Positions 11,120 to 23,165 of a stretch of 64,000 nucleotides of DNA are shown here, one piece after another. The notes under the pieces are model-generated. The model saw only the letters and a list, made by a program, of their open reading frames with translations. It was not told where the DNA came from and did not search any database. The DNA comes from Kingdonia uniflora (Eukaryota; Streptophyta; Magnoliopsida; Ranunculales; Circaeasteraceae), in NCBI GenBank assembly GCA_014058105.1, contig JACGCM010002300.1:992001-1056000 (forward strand), written 5' to 3'. Position numbers and translations under genes: made by a program. Within the stretch, counting starts at the first letter, position 1, and every line of letters starts with the position of its first letter.

Positions 11120-12456
11120 ATGTCTTCATCATCATCCGATTCATCCATACCCGATCCTCCAGGTTTATCGTCGTCGTCCTCCTCTGACGATTTTATCTTT
11201 GATTGTGCTACGGAAATTTGCATTCTGCATCATGCTGCAATTAACATAGTAGTTGAAGATGCAACTTTGAGTTATGACGAGAGTGTCATGGGCCGTAAGG
11301 ATAAGAGAAAGAAGCGAGATCACCAATTGGGGCATTACAGCATTATACGAGACTACTTCAAGCCGAATTGCACATATGAGCCATGAGAATTTTGGTAAAA
11401 TTTTTGTATTAGTAGAAACATGTTTATGTGTCTATTCGATGTAGTAATTGCACATGATCATTACTTTGTCCAGAAACCCAACGACGCTGGTACTATGGGG
11501 TTATCACCGTACCAAAAGGTAGTCGCAGCACTACATTTCCTAAGCTACGGTGTTGCGGCATATCTTTTCGATGAATATATCCGAATAGGAGAAAGCACAA
11601 CCTTGTTATGTGTAAAAAGATTTTGTGTTGCAGTTATACAAATTTTTGGTGAGGAATATCTTCGAGCACCAAACGCGGCCGATGTCAAAAAGTTAAAAGC
11701 GATCGGAGAGTCACGAGGATTTTCTGGCATGTTAGGAAGACTTGATTGGATGCATTGGATATGGAAAAATTGTCCCAAAGCATGGCACGGTCAATTAACT
11801 TGTCATTACCCCAAGGCGACACTGATTCTTGAAGCGGTAGCTTCACACGACTTTTAGATTTGGCATGCCTTTTTTGGGTTACCAAGGTCTAACAATAATA
11901 TCAGCGTCCTGCACCAATCACATCTTTTCACTGACCTAGCCAATGGTATTGCCCCGCCTTGTAATTATACAATTGTCGAAAAAGCTTATGATATGGGGTA
12001 TTACCTAGCGAATGACATATACCCCAAATGGGGAACACTTGTCCAAACCATATCTAATCCGGTTACAGTGAAATAATTTTTATTGCTCAACAACAAGAAA
12101 GTTGTCGAAAAGACGTAGAATGGGTGTTTGGGGTTTTACAATCTCGGTTCAATGTTGTAAAAAATCCGGTTAAATTGTGGGACCCCCAGGTTTTGAGCAA
12201 TGTCATGAAGGCGTGCGTGATAATGCACAATATGATCGTCGAAGAGGAACGAGGTACATTCCAATCATACTTAGACTATAATTCGGCCGAGCCCTCAACT
12301 ATCAAAGGCAAACGGTTAGATATTGTACGCGAACGCGGAATAATAGAATCTTTTACATTGAAAATGAACCGGATTCGAAGTCCAGAACTTCACTTTGATC
12401 TAAAGGATGATCAAATCGAGCATTTGTGGGCCGTGATGAGAAATCTTCAAACTTAG
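11120..12456 (+). pseudogene. PIF/Harbinger DDE transposase (ALP1-like), broken
   Basis: This would catalyse cut-and-paste excision and insertion at TWA. The N-terminal piece (ATG at 11120) is Ser-rich, then basic (MGRKDKRKKRDHQ), then a helix ending YSIIRDYFKPN, and stops at 11384. The main piece, 11420-11857, has the family core (DHYFVQKPNDAGTMGLSPYQ) and the first catalytic Asp in GMLGRLDWMHWIWKNCP. A stop where the family has Trp (TGG to TAG at 11855) is followed by IWHAFFGLPRSNNNISVL, where the usual second catalytic Asp (SNNDIN) is Asn. After a frameshift near 12080 the third acid is present in KDVEWVFGVLQSRF, and the C-terminus runs to 12456. At least two stops, one frameshift and loss of one catalytic residue make it inactive. 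Confidence 0.9.
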
Positions 12457-12775
12457 TACTCCATTTCTTATAATATCTGTGTGTTCTTGATATAATTTAA
12501 TGCTTCTCTTAGTTGTACAAGTTTATTAAACATATTTTTGATACGCAATATTGATCTTGTATTTGTTTTAGCACAATATTATTGGAAATGAACATTTCGA
12601 AAACACACTGCAGAATTTCGAGCAGTATATTATTCAAACGTTTACATTATTGGTTATTAAACTACATTCTTGGATAAAAAACTTCTATACACAACAAATT
12701 TAAATTACATTTCATCGCCACTTCAAGTACCTGGTCCGCCCCTCTTGGCAGACGTTCCATGACCTCAGCTTGCCT

Positions 12776-14179
12776 TTACAGATAGTATTGCAATTGATGT
12801 CCAGAAAGAGTACTCAGATCTTTCTCCATTATTTTGCGATCTTCCTTTGCTTGCTCAAAATCTATTTTGGCTTGCCAGTGTTGCATGTTTCTGCTTTTCT
12901 TCTTTCGCTTCTCTCTTCTCCAACTGTAGTTCATCCAACATTGTTTGGATACCGCTACCAGATATAGCAACACCATACATTGTCCTTTGTGTTGTAAGAT
13001 TCTTTCTGTAGAGTTTTTGGCCGATGGGCCTGTTTCCACCCTCATACAACGAACCATCTAAGTTAAAATTTGGGCCTGCGGATTGAGGTATAGGTAGGCT
13101 ATCGGGGTCCTCCGATAGATTGTTTGATCCGACAGAGTTCCCTGGAGAAGAATTGTCTGATGTTCTCCTGGCTACATTTCTTGGTATATTCACTGCATGG
13201 TTTAGCCCATCATCCCTTAGGTTGGCCCATCGCGGTTCTCACCCCAAAATCTTATAGGCTTCACGGTGTTTGAAGTCATTATCGCCATTCAAGCCTTGAT
13301 AGATTTTGTGTGCATCATTTTCCTACAATTTGCAAAATTACCCAATACAATAAATAACGTGTATATCCGCGATAAATAAATGAAATGGAATTAAAAGAAA
13401 TTAGAACGTACCCGATCTTCTTCTGTTTTCCCGCTACTATTCCTAAATCGTTCTTGAGCAACTATCCCCTTGTACGCCACACATTGTGCATTAAGGGCAT
13501 ACCACTGAGATTTGGTCGACCCACATGATCATCGTGTGGGGCACTCGGGGTCTCTGTTAAAGGCAATATTAACATTTTGATAGAAAGTGAAACCATTTGT
13601 GCAACCCGATGACTGGACAGAAGATGTTATTCACGCCCTTGCGAGACACGTAAAGTCTGCTTCCGTCCATTGCATTCCAGCATCATCCATCTTGTTCAAA
13701 AACTCAGCATCTTCTGGCACTTGCACGCTTTGTCTTTGTTTTGCGGGTGTTTTTTCTTTTTTCTTTTTTCTTTTTCTTTCTAGGGCGTCGCCGCTTCAAC
13801 AGGTATTGACGCATTTGCGTTACTTTGACTGTGCTGAGTAGATTTACCATGGAATAGGTAGTTCTTAAAGTTATTTAGAAATTAAAAACCTTGAGGTTGA
13901 GTGAGCGGATAAGGTTGATAGTATGGGCTAAATGTCTGAGGTTGCGGTTGAGAGAGTGTAAATGGACTTTGATATTGTCCATAACTGGGATCCCCTTGCG
14001 ACATGGTAAATAGAGGTGGGGTCTGTGATTGGAATTAAGGTTGAAACTGCGATTGGTTTTGGTAGAGGTATTGAGTAAATTGTGATGATGGGTTTTGAAC
14101 GAATAGTGTTGAAGGTGGGGTTATGGGAGGATGGGGTCGACGGTGTAGAGTTATTACTACTGGTGTCGGAGTTCGCCAT
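12776..14179 (-). pseudogene. Harbinger-associated Myb/SANT-like protein with NAM-associated C-terminus
   Basis: Harbinger elements need a second DNA-binding protein that helps bring the transposase to the ends. Read on the minus strand from ATG 14177-14179, the start is Ser/Thr/Pro/Asn-rich, followed after a frameshift by a Gln/Pro/Tyr-rich stretch. The trihelix/Myb-like part lies at about 13690-13420 (MQWTEADFTCLARA, then a stop, then RSTKSQWYALNAQ in broken frames). A clean GT-AG intron at 13323-13411 joins TEEDR to ENDAHKIYQ. The C-terminus (13193-12776) has the NAM-associated pattern NRPIGQKLYRK and a charged helix ending SGHQLQYYL. It converges on the transposase. Stops and frameshifts show it is dead. 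Confidence 0.8.
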
Positions 14180-14269
14180 TTAGGGAGAACGTAGAGGTTC
14201 TTCTCTATACTCGGCTTCCTTGGTTTTGGATGAGAACGAGTCAGGGAGTGATTTAGAGAAATAATTAAG

Positions 14270-14466
14270 TTTAGAGGAGTTTAGATCACCGCGCGGTGAT
14301 CTAAACACCGTCAAACTAAAAAAAAAATTAGTGTGAGCTTCTCCCACTCCGTTGAGTTACTGTAGCGCCACGTTTTCAAACTCACACTCGAATTCAAGCT
14401 GCTGGGAGACTCAAAGTGTGAGTTTGAGATCCAAAACTCAAAACTGACTCCCTACTGGCTTTGCTC
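14270..14466. repeat. Right terminal and subterminal region of the Harbinger element
   Basis: Holds TTTAGATCACCGCGCGGTGATCTAAA (a GC-centred palindrome at about 14281-14305), several CTCACAC and GTGTGAG strings, and the terminal inverted repeat ending CTACTGGCTTTGCTC, followed by TSD TAA. Confidence 0.7.
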
Positions 14467-14469
14467 TAA

Positions 14470-17400
14470 TTGCCTCCCTAACTTCTGTCTATACACCTGT
14501 ACCCATACTAAAACACATATCTTCCATATTAAAATACTTGTCCTCATGTACCTATTTAAACTTGAAGTTGGCGGTTTAATAAAAAAAAAACACTTTAAGC
14601 TCATCTACTATAGCAACACGTGTGGCACCAGTTCTCCACAAGCAACTATACAAAACTTCACTATTGTTCTCACCCCTCCTCCACTTTCTCTTTTATTTTC
14701 AAAACCAACCATGGCATTCTCATTTCTGTTGAACTCTCTCTCTCTCTCAATGTGATGATATGATGTAATAATCCCATTTACTGGTTTTTGAACAAATATG
14801 TTTTTAGAAGGTACTCTTGGGTCCTCTAATAAGTCGTCGCGTCCGAAACATTCAATAAGTACAAGTATGTTTCCCTACTCTATATAATCATGCATAAAGG
14901 TTTATGTTTGGAATTAATGTGGATTTAATCTGATTTAGTTCCATAGAAGTTAGCATGGATCGGTGACTCCACCGTTTGAATCATCCTACCATGGATTTAG
15001 GTTTTTTTTTATTTTTTTTTAATATTGCGTAATTTTAAGCCCTGTTTGGGTTGTTGAACATTTTGTCCCTGTTTGGTTTAGTTTTTCCTTTTTCAACCTA
15101 TGCCGAGCAATATGGATACCTCTAATATCAAAATCATGCTTCTCCAAGGAAACGCTCCTTCAATTAACTTAAATATGTTGGCTTCTAGTTGATTCTTTCG
15201 ATTATTTTATCGTTCCTCTTATTATATACATTTTTCTTTTACAAAGAGCCCTTGATTTAGAGATGCAATAGCAACTGAGATGAAGGAAATATGAAATCCT
15301 GCATGATAAAATTAGCAAGCGACATAAAAAAAGAGGTGTGTTATTCTTAACCATCACAATGGTCAGGTTTTGAATGGCGTCTTTTTAACTCAAACCAAGG
15401 ACAAAATGTATGTGCAATTTGATTAATGAGCATTTTAGTGTCAGATTACTACCAATCTTTCAGAAGGTTTCCCTTGAAATAGTTTTGGAGTGTCTATTGT
15501 ATTCAGGTTTACCTCAAAATTTGGTATAAAAGCATCTTCACATGGTATGACTACTAGAGCTACTGAAATTTATATGAAGTTTATTCTTTAATACCAATGA
15601 TCTTTACATGTTGAGTTACTTCATAGACCAATTAATGGCAATAGTTCTTTGTACAAGTTATTGAGGGTCAAAAAGGACAGTCTTTTATGGTGGGCAAGGG
15701 ATTGTTGTGCATAAGTGCCGCTAGAGTGAATTAAGCTGTGTAAAACTACAAAAAAATTTAGACATTATGATGTAGTGTGTTTGTTATTAAGGTCTGAATG
15801 TATATATGATTTCTATTTATGCACTAAAAATGGTGATTCTTTATTTTCTTGCAAAAAAGAAGCTTAAAATTATATTTTTATATTGGAAATATTTAATTTA
15901 TTTTGTGCTAATGCCTACATTATTCGAGGATTGTGAATTACCCGACCCTCAAAGTTTGTAACAACCCTCGCTATCATCTTCTACAATGATAAGAAGGTAA
16001 ATGACTGATATGGGTTACAGATTCCTTGTGGCATGATGTTTTAATTTTGTTTGTTGGATTAACGAGTTGAAGGTTTACCTAAACCTTACCTTCTACACAA
16101 TTTAATAATAAGTGTGTCGACATTTTTATCGAGACTTGGTCACGGGTCGTACTAGTACATATAGAAAAAGTCCTTTAGTTTCAAGTATTAAGGACATGCA
16201 TAGTATGCCAAAAGAAAATAGCTAGAAGATTTCAGTTTCTACCTTACCTATAATCTTAGTGATATAAAGTTGGGATCCATGAAAGCAAATAAAGAATACC
16301 TTCGAAAAGTTCGCCTCATAATCTTCAAAATCACCTTGCACAGTCCTATTTTCTTCATTTTCCTACATTGAAAACGCTAAAGTTTTTGCTAAAAAGAATA
16401 TTAGTAAACAATTACCACATTTCCAATTCGCTACTTAGGATAAAACTACAAAGAAATTGGATATCCAAACCCCTAACCATATATAACCTTGACACCCAAT
16501 AATTATATCAAAATTATTAGTGAGATGTAGGAATACTACAGTAATTTCAAAATTACTGTAGTTTGAGAGAGAAAGAGAGAGAGAGAATCTTGGTCAATCA
16601 AGTATGAAATTCCAAACAGATAAGCATCGTAGTGAACACTCTTTCAGTGTTTGGGTTTTTCAAAAGCGTGTAGCAACCATGCTGCCAAAATTCATTGGGT
16701 GCTCAAGGTTATCAAAAGTTGATGCCACAAGTTTGTACTCCCGCTGATTTCTTATTTGAATTCTACAATCTGGACACCAAGTAAAATCCTGGACTGTGGC
16801 CTTTTGAAATATAACAACCAAGTTTTTACCGAAGTATTGGTCCAATGGAATTGTCAGGATGAAGAAGATGCTTTACGGGAAGAATACTTTAACTTTATTG
16901 CCTACTTTCCTTCTTTTGCAACTTGAGGACAAGTCGTCTTTCACAGCGGTGCAATTGTTATGACTCTTAATTAGTTATGTTTTTCAATGATAGTAGAGGG
17001 TGGGTAGTAGTTAGCTTGGGAGATTTCTCTCATGTGTTTAAGGGTGGTTATGTGTAGCCTGACCGACCGGTAGGAAAGTCACTCTACACATAACTACACA
17101 AAAATGCTCTTGGTGGTTAGAAAATGGTTTCATGGTAATCCGTCTGAAGCAATTTTCCCTGTTTTACCCTTTCAAATTTGTCGCCATTATTTTAGGGAGC
17201 CTTAACAAATCTTAACCAAAGGTTTTTTTTATTCCTAAACTGTCCTTTTAAGTATTTTCCTTTGGCAAATAAGTATTTGGGTTGAAAACAGAAATAAGTT
17301 AAGAAACAATTACCCTTTATGCCATTTAATTGAAACCTATAAAGTACAAATAGTTGAATCATCGCCACATTAGTAGAAGACTTAAAAGAGTAATAAAATC

Positions 17401-18715
17401 ACCAAAATTATAGAGGTTTTAGAAAAGAGAGTCCCACGAATTCATCCCTCAATTATCTCAACAAAACTCTTCATATTCTTCTTAGTAGCTCACTCTCTCC
17501 ATCATTAAACAAATCCCTCTTTACATCAGCGTTTAGTTAAAATTAACTTCAATAAGCAATTTCAAAGTTTTGGAGTTCATTACCAAAGCTTATAGTTCAC
17601 AAAAATCATAAAAAATAAAAATAGATGTTTCTTCATTACATATTTAGTTAAAGAATCAGAATTGAAGAGATCGAATGGGGATTCTTTAAGATCAACTAAG
17701 AGCCTTTAGAAGTAACACACCACTGCTAGCCCATTATAAAACTAAGAGATTGGGGGGTCAAGTTACTCAAAAGAGAGCTCAAAATGATCTATTACCAAAC
17801 AAAAGAAGAAATGAGAAGTCTTAAAAGGGCTAACCAGGCTAACCTGCTTGGCTTTTATGTTTATGGTTGATATTTTAATTCATGGGAAAATCTTTATACT
17901 TTTCATTCCTTAGTGTTTGAAATAGTGTGGACGGATGTGTTGGAAAAAATACGGTAATAAAATAAACTTGCGGTCGGTCCCACCGGTAAGATATGAAAAG
18001 ACTTGTACATATTTTCTAGTTAATCAAGTTTTCTTGCTACAACGATTTGTAGTTTGTATAAACTTTTGGTTAGCCACGTATTCATTTTCATCTTGTGTGG
18101 AAAGTATATTTCATAGGTGGAAAGTGATTTTGTGATGAGTAACCTTTGTTTGGGGAAGGAACCAATAACCCACGACTGAAAAAGGTAAAATAATCTTTTT
18201 AAATAATTTATTTTTACCCTCTTAGTTTTTTATTTGGCTTCTTTATATGGGGAGTCAGTTTTTTGATTTTTATTAGTCTCTCTAATAAAGAAAATAAAAG
18301 CCCTAAAAAACTTAGTACAAAAACATAACACAAATTGTTTTAAATAGGGCAAAACAGTTTTCCCAACATCCTCTCGAACGAGATCCAAAGTCGTTCGAAC
18401 TCGTTAGAACGGTAGTGTCAAAGTACATATGAAAACATATCAGACAAAAATATTTATTTTCTAGTTTTGCAAATGCATTTTGCTAAGTTAAAATAAGCTT
18501 GAGCTTTTACTTTATCAGAGTTCTACTTACCAACTTGCCTTCTCAGCCGTTGGTTGTGGATGACTTGTTCAACGGTATTGATTCTATCACCATTTTTGAC
18601 TGAGATAACCATTGGACTCGACATACACGAAATGAGATAAACTAAAAACCTTTTAATCTTCCCCTTTGGTTAATTTGGTGGCAAAATAAAACCTAAGACC
18701 TAAACATTACTCTGT
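14470..18715. other. Gene-poor spacer
   Basis: No gene could be supported in about 4.2 kb. Visible items are a GA microsatellite near 16565-16587, a perfect 28-bp palindrome at 16535-16562, poly-T tracts near 15002, and CGAACG-type motifs at 18375-18415 related to those in the neighbouring gypsy LTR. The minus-strand frame at 16660-16845 (WCPDCRIQIRNQ) is short and unrecognised. Confidence 0.4.
16535..16562. repeat. Perfect 28-bp palindrome
   Basis: Arms ACTACAGTAATTT and AAATTACTGTAGT around a CA centre, next to a GA-rich microsatellite. It could form a small cruciform or be the relic of a short MITE, but no flanking duplication is visible. Confidence 0.7.
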
Positions 18716-18719
18716 AGTA

Positions 18720-19340
18720 CATCCTAGACACAATCGAATTAGAGAAACTTCCTAATTGAAGAATTAAATGAAGAGCACAATTTGGTGGGAGAATTTTCCT
18801 TTAAGAGCCTCAATTGCTCAATGAATTGATTTCAATTAAATTCTTCTTCAAACCCTAAGTCTAGATTACAAGAACTTGGATTGATTTATCTTGTATAGCC
18901 TTGCCCTTTTATTAGGGTTACAAGTTTCTTAGTTATAAAATAGGACAATTATGCATTTAAACGCACTAAACAATGAAGGAAACACGATAGTCGTTCGAAC
19001 GAACCTATGGGTCATTTAAACGATTCTCTCAATTAAGCCTTGAAATCGAGGCAGACGTAATTGGTCTTTTGGGAACCAAGTCGTTCAAACAACTCCAAAT
19101 GTCGTTTGAACGACTTGCCATTTTAAGCCTATAACATGAGGCAGATAGAATTGGTTTTCAGGGAACCATGTCGTTCAAATGATACCAAATGTCGTTCGAA
19201 TGACTTACCAATTTAAGCTTACGAAGCGAGGCAGACATAATTGGATTGTTTTCCTCATATCTCGCTCGAACGGCTCTAATGCTCATTCGAACGAGTTGGC
19301 ATCTTTTTAAGGGGTTTGATCTTCAGATCCTCCTGAATCA
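18720..19340 (-). repeat. 3' LTR of minus-strand gypsy with CGTTCGAACG motifs
   Basis: Starts TGATTCAGG right after the polypurine tract. The end near 18720 is approximate. Within 18990-19300 there are about seven GTCGTTCGAACGAC-like palindromes, some degraded (GTCGTTCAAACAAC, GTCGTTTGAACGAC), spaced by AAGC..GAGGCAGA..AATTGG strings. That makes a roughly 90-bp repeat unit. Confidence 0.6.
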
Positions 19341-19552
19341 TGGCTCCCCCCTTTAGGAGCCTTGAGCTCCGACTTAAGCTAGAACTGGAGATGAGGGAAT
19401 GCGGCTATGCCAATTTTCCTGTTGTACCACTTTGACTTGCTAAGTAGTTAACCTTTTTTCCCAAACCGAAACGACTCGATACTACCCCATCTTGTAACAT
19501 GAACTTTCATCTCTAAAATATTATCCTCCTGCAATAGATCTTCTCCTTACAT

Positions 19553-22310
19553 CTATAAGTTATCAACTGACGGTAGGCGAGTATCGATTATAGAGTCTTC
19601 ATCTAAAAGAGACGGCTCAAACAGCTTAAAATATTTGGCATTAATCACCGAATACATCTTCATAAATGGTGGCAAATCCAATTGGAATGCATTGTCACCA
19701 ATTTTCTTAAGTATCATAAATGAACCATAATGGACAGGCTTAAGTTTCTTACCTTCAACTTTTAGTCGTTCCTTACCCGAATACAACCAAACTAGGTCGC
19801 CCTCCTGAAAAGTATACTCAACATGATGTTTGTCATGTCGAGCCTTAAACTTCGCTCGAGTCTTTTTTAATTGTACTTTAACTGCCTCAAGAACCTTGCT
19901 TATCTTCTCAATACAATGTTGAGTATTAACTTGTTCCTCTTCCTCCTTCTCAGATATCGTCTTGTTTCCAAAACTAAAAGCCATATCAAAGGGGCATTGA
20001 GGCAAGTACTCAAGACAAACTTCAAATAGAGACTTCAAAGTAGAACCATGAATCACCCAGTTAAAAGCAAATTGAAGATATGGTAAACTCTCATCCAAGT
20101 CTTCGGATGCTTGGAATAGAATCCCCGTAATAAGTAAACTAAAGTACGATTAACTATTTTTGTTTGCCCGTCAGTCTACGGATGAAAAGCAGTACTTCTT
20201 TTCTTCTTAGTGTCCATCATCCCCCATAATGATCTCTAGAAATTCCCTAAAAAGTAGTTACCCCTATCATAAATAATAGAAGAAGGGAGCCCGAAATACC
20301 TCTAAACGTCTTTGACAAACAATCGCGTTGTTCCTTCCCCGGTGACCATCTTCTAGCATAGAATAAGAGTTATCTTCTGCTGCATCGATCTGCCACCACA
20401 AAAAAAATCATTCTTACACTTGGTCAGGGATAAACCACCCATAAAATCTATCGAGATGCTCTCCCAAGGTTGGCTAGGAATTGCTAATGGTAAATACAGT
20501 CTTAACTAACGATTATAAGGCTTCGATGTGTTGCATAAAACGTGACCACGAACCACACAAGCAACATCCACCTGAATCTTTGGCTAATAAACATCACGCC
20601 GCAAATTTAAAAGTCTTTTCAACCCCAAAATGACCTGCCACCTAGGAATAATGTGCCTCTCTAATCCAGTGTAAACAGTCTCCACCCTCATGAATACATA
20701 GTAGACTGCCGCTGTAAATCAAACTAATCTTTAATTCATACTCACATATCTTACCTTATAGAAACTTCTGGTGTATCACACTGAGCTTCTTGTAGTCGTC
20801 GTACCCTGTAACATACTCAGACGGAATAATAGGTTGTATATGCATAACTACCAACAAAGCAAAAATAGTTGGTAATGGGGGTCGAGATAACATGTCAGCC
20901 ATTTTATTATCCACTCCCTTCTTATACTTGATAATCGAGGTAAATTATTGTAGATATGACATCAACTTCACTTGGCGAGCTTGTTGTAGCTTTGATTGTG
21001 TAGATAAGAACTATAACGGCTTGTGATCAAAATGTACCACAACCTCCTTCCCCAATAAGTAACTCCGCCAATGCTTAATGATTGATATAATACGTAGAAC
21101 TCCTTATCATAGGTAGGATAGTTGCGCGCTGCCCCTGTAAACATCTCAGAAGGGTAGGCAACCGGGTTCCCATCCTACTATAAAATTACCCCTAATGCAT
21201 AGTCTGATGCATCGGTTTGGACCTCAAAATGCCACTACAAATTTGTCAACGCTAACATTGGTGCATCTATAATCTTCAACTTCAGTTACTGAAAGGTCTT
21301 CTAATGGGGATCTTCCCACACAAACTTTACACCGGCCTTTGACAAGGAATGCAAAGGTGCTACAATCGGTAAAAATTGTCGAATAAACTTTCGTAAATAT
21401 TGACAAAAACCCATAAAACTTCGCCCTTCCATCACTGTAAGGGCCTAGGCCAATTAATGATAACCGAGACCTTTTCTGGATCTACCTTAAGTTCACCTCC
21501 ACCAACAATGAACCCCAAGTACACGAGTTCTTTCTTCCCAAACTCACACTTCTTCCAATTTAGAAAGAGTTGTTGTAATCGCAATTATGATCTCAAAGCT
21601 TCCAATACTTATTGTATATGCACGAGATGCTTCTCCCATATTTGACTATATATTCATAAATCATCTAAATGCACAATCACAAAATCATCAATAAAAGCAT
21701 GAAGTACCTCATTCATCAACCACATAAATGTCGCTGGAGCGTTGTATAACCCAAAAGTCATTACCAACCACTCGAAAAGCCCTTGTTTGGTCTTGAAAGT
21801 CTTCTTCCATGTATCATTTTCTCGGATGCTAACTTGATGGTAACCTAACTTAAGATTCAGCTTGGTGAAAAACTTAGCCTTTTGTAACTAAATCTAAAAA
21901 CTCATTAATCTGTAGAAACGGATAACGATTCTTCATAGTAATCTTATTCAGCGCCCAATAATACACACACATTCTCCAAGACCCATCATTCTTTGGCATC
22001 AATAACATAGGTAAATCACAAGGTGAGCAACTCAAATTAATAACCCCTTGCTCTTGGAGCTCTTATACCTATTTCTTAATCTCATTAGACTCGATTATAG
22101 AAGCCCGATACAACCCAAAGTTGGGTAATGGCTTACCATTCACCAAGTTTATATCATACTTCATATCCCTCTTGCACGGCATCCTTTTTATGCCCAGAAA
22201 CAAGCCTTTATACTCCTCTTGTAACCTCATCCATATATACATTATTTCATTTAAATCCTCGCTAGAAGTTGTGGAGAATACCTATTCATGGACTCCACGC
22301 AAGTATGTTA
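19553..22310 (-). pseudogene. Ty3/gypsy pol (RT, RNase H, integrase), chromovirus-like
   Basis: RT: about 22200-21640 shows SWRMCVYYWALNKITMKNRY, then TFGLYNAPATFM and a YLDD-type box read as HLDDL. RNase H: about 21220-20990 reads FEVQTDASDYALGVIL and ARNYPTYDKEFYVL. Integrase: about 20600-19553 has SISIDFMGGL (first Asp), a second Asp in SSIIYDRGNYF, and HPxTDGQTKIVNRTL, where the family's catalytic Glu (QTE) has become Lys. The C-terminal part (181 codons, 20098-19553) is open and carries LPYLQFAFNWVIHGST, RHDKHHVEYTFQEGDLVWLY and KPVHYGSFMILKKIGDNAFQ. A chromodomain itself was not seen. Many stops and frameshifts occur upstream. Confidence 0.85.
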
Positions 22311-22499
22311 GCACAATTTTTTTTTTGTCTTATATATTTATTAAAACCTCTAGTCAAATCAAAATCCCTACACTGTAAGAGTGCAAACTCCCCTCTATGA
22401 GATCACGCCCCTACATTTGGCATCGTCTGTACTTTACCTACCACCTTCAATCCTTTTTTCTTTCAACTTATAACCATATCCAATACCCCCACCCTTCGT

Positions 22500-22835
22500 T
22501 CTAGCTCCATCATTGTCAGCACCCCCGTCGATGACATCGTCGCCCAACTAGCCCTCATCAGCCAACAATTCACTCAGGCAGAAGAGTACCACACTAACCA
22601 GCTTTGCCTTGAGCGTGAGGATCGTTGTCAGGAGCTTGAAGCTGAGCGGCAGTACCGTTTAGATGATAATAATAAACAACACTGAGCCCTCGACGAACTG
22701 CGCCACACGGTTTGCAAACTTTAGCAAGTACAGACCCAGGATGCCCCTATGCATTCTCGGGCCCCTGTCCCCTCGTGTGCCCCTGCCCTTGCACGCCTCG
22801 GCCCCCACCCCCAATCTGAAGTGCCTCCGGTCCAC
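22500..22835 (+). pseudogene. gag, N-terminal part, of the Tat-like element
   Basis: The frame reads VDDIVAQLALISQQFTQAEE, followed by a charged coiled-coil-like stretch (CLEREDRCQELEAERQYR), two stops, and a Pro/Ala-rich linker. It ends in PPVH at the CACTA insertion. The linker continues on the right side of the nest at 57150 in the same frame. Confidence 0.75.
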
Positions 22836-23165
22836 CACTACAACAAATAAGGGCTTTCACATCACTAAAAAAGTGATGTGAAAGTAAAATAACGTCACTT
22901 TTGCAAGCGACGCTGACCAAGTTGACTTGGTTAGTGGTATTCATTTACGTCATTTTTGTAATGACTTTATAATGTTGAAAAAGTGACATTAAAAGTGCTA
23001 TTTGATTCAACAATTTATGTTTATTTACGTCATTTAAAAGTGATGTAATAGGCACATTTTTTACCTCAGCTAAGAAATGATGTAATTGAATTATTCCTAT
23101 CACGTTAAAAGTAACGTAATTGAAGAATTAATGTCATGTGAAAAGTGACGTAGATACACAAAACA
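22836..23165. repeat. CACTA left terminus: inverted repeat, hairpin and subterminal GTGACGT repeats
   Basis: After CACTACAACAAATAAGGG comes a perfect hairpin: CTTTCACATCACT (22854-22866), five A, AGTGATGTGAAAG (22872-22884). Then about nine copies in both orientations of AAAAGTGACGT/ACGTCACTTTT variants run to 23160. Such clusters are the transposase-binding subterminal repeats of CACTA elements. Confidence 0.8.

Larger units (their letters stand above)
8174..14466. mobile_element. PIF/Harbinger DNA transposon carrying a PMD gene
   Basis: The 6.3-kb element is flanked by the trinucleotide TAA on both sides (8171-8173 and 14467-14469), the usual Harbinger TWA target duplication. Its ends are imperfect inverted repeats: GAGCATCTCTAGCAG on the left and, read inward from the right, GAGCAAAGCCAGTAG. 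Both subterminal regions carry AACTCACAC-type strings and the palindrome ACCGCGCGGTG. Inside are three gene remnants in order: a plant-mobile-domain gene (+), a Harbinger transposase (+) and the Myb/SANT-like accessory gene (-). The last two converge. Both transposition genes are broken, so the copy is immobile by itself. The PMD gene is extra cargo relative to the usual two-gene Harbinger layout. Confidence 0.85.
18720..22310 (-). mobile_element. Minus-strand Ty3/gypsy (chromovirus-like) element, 5'-truncated
   Basis: Domain order on the minus strand is RT, RNase H, integrase, then a polypurine tract (CTAAAGGGGGGAG, about 19344-19358) and an LTR beginning TGATTCAGGAGGATC at 19340. gag, protease and the 5' LTR are missing: the element stops near 22310, where the Tat-like gypsy element starts. 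It is heavily mutated. Confidence 0.85.
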
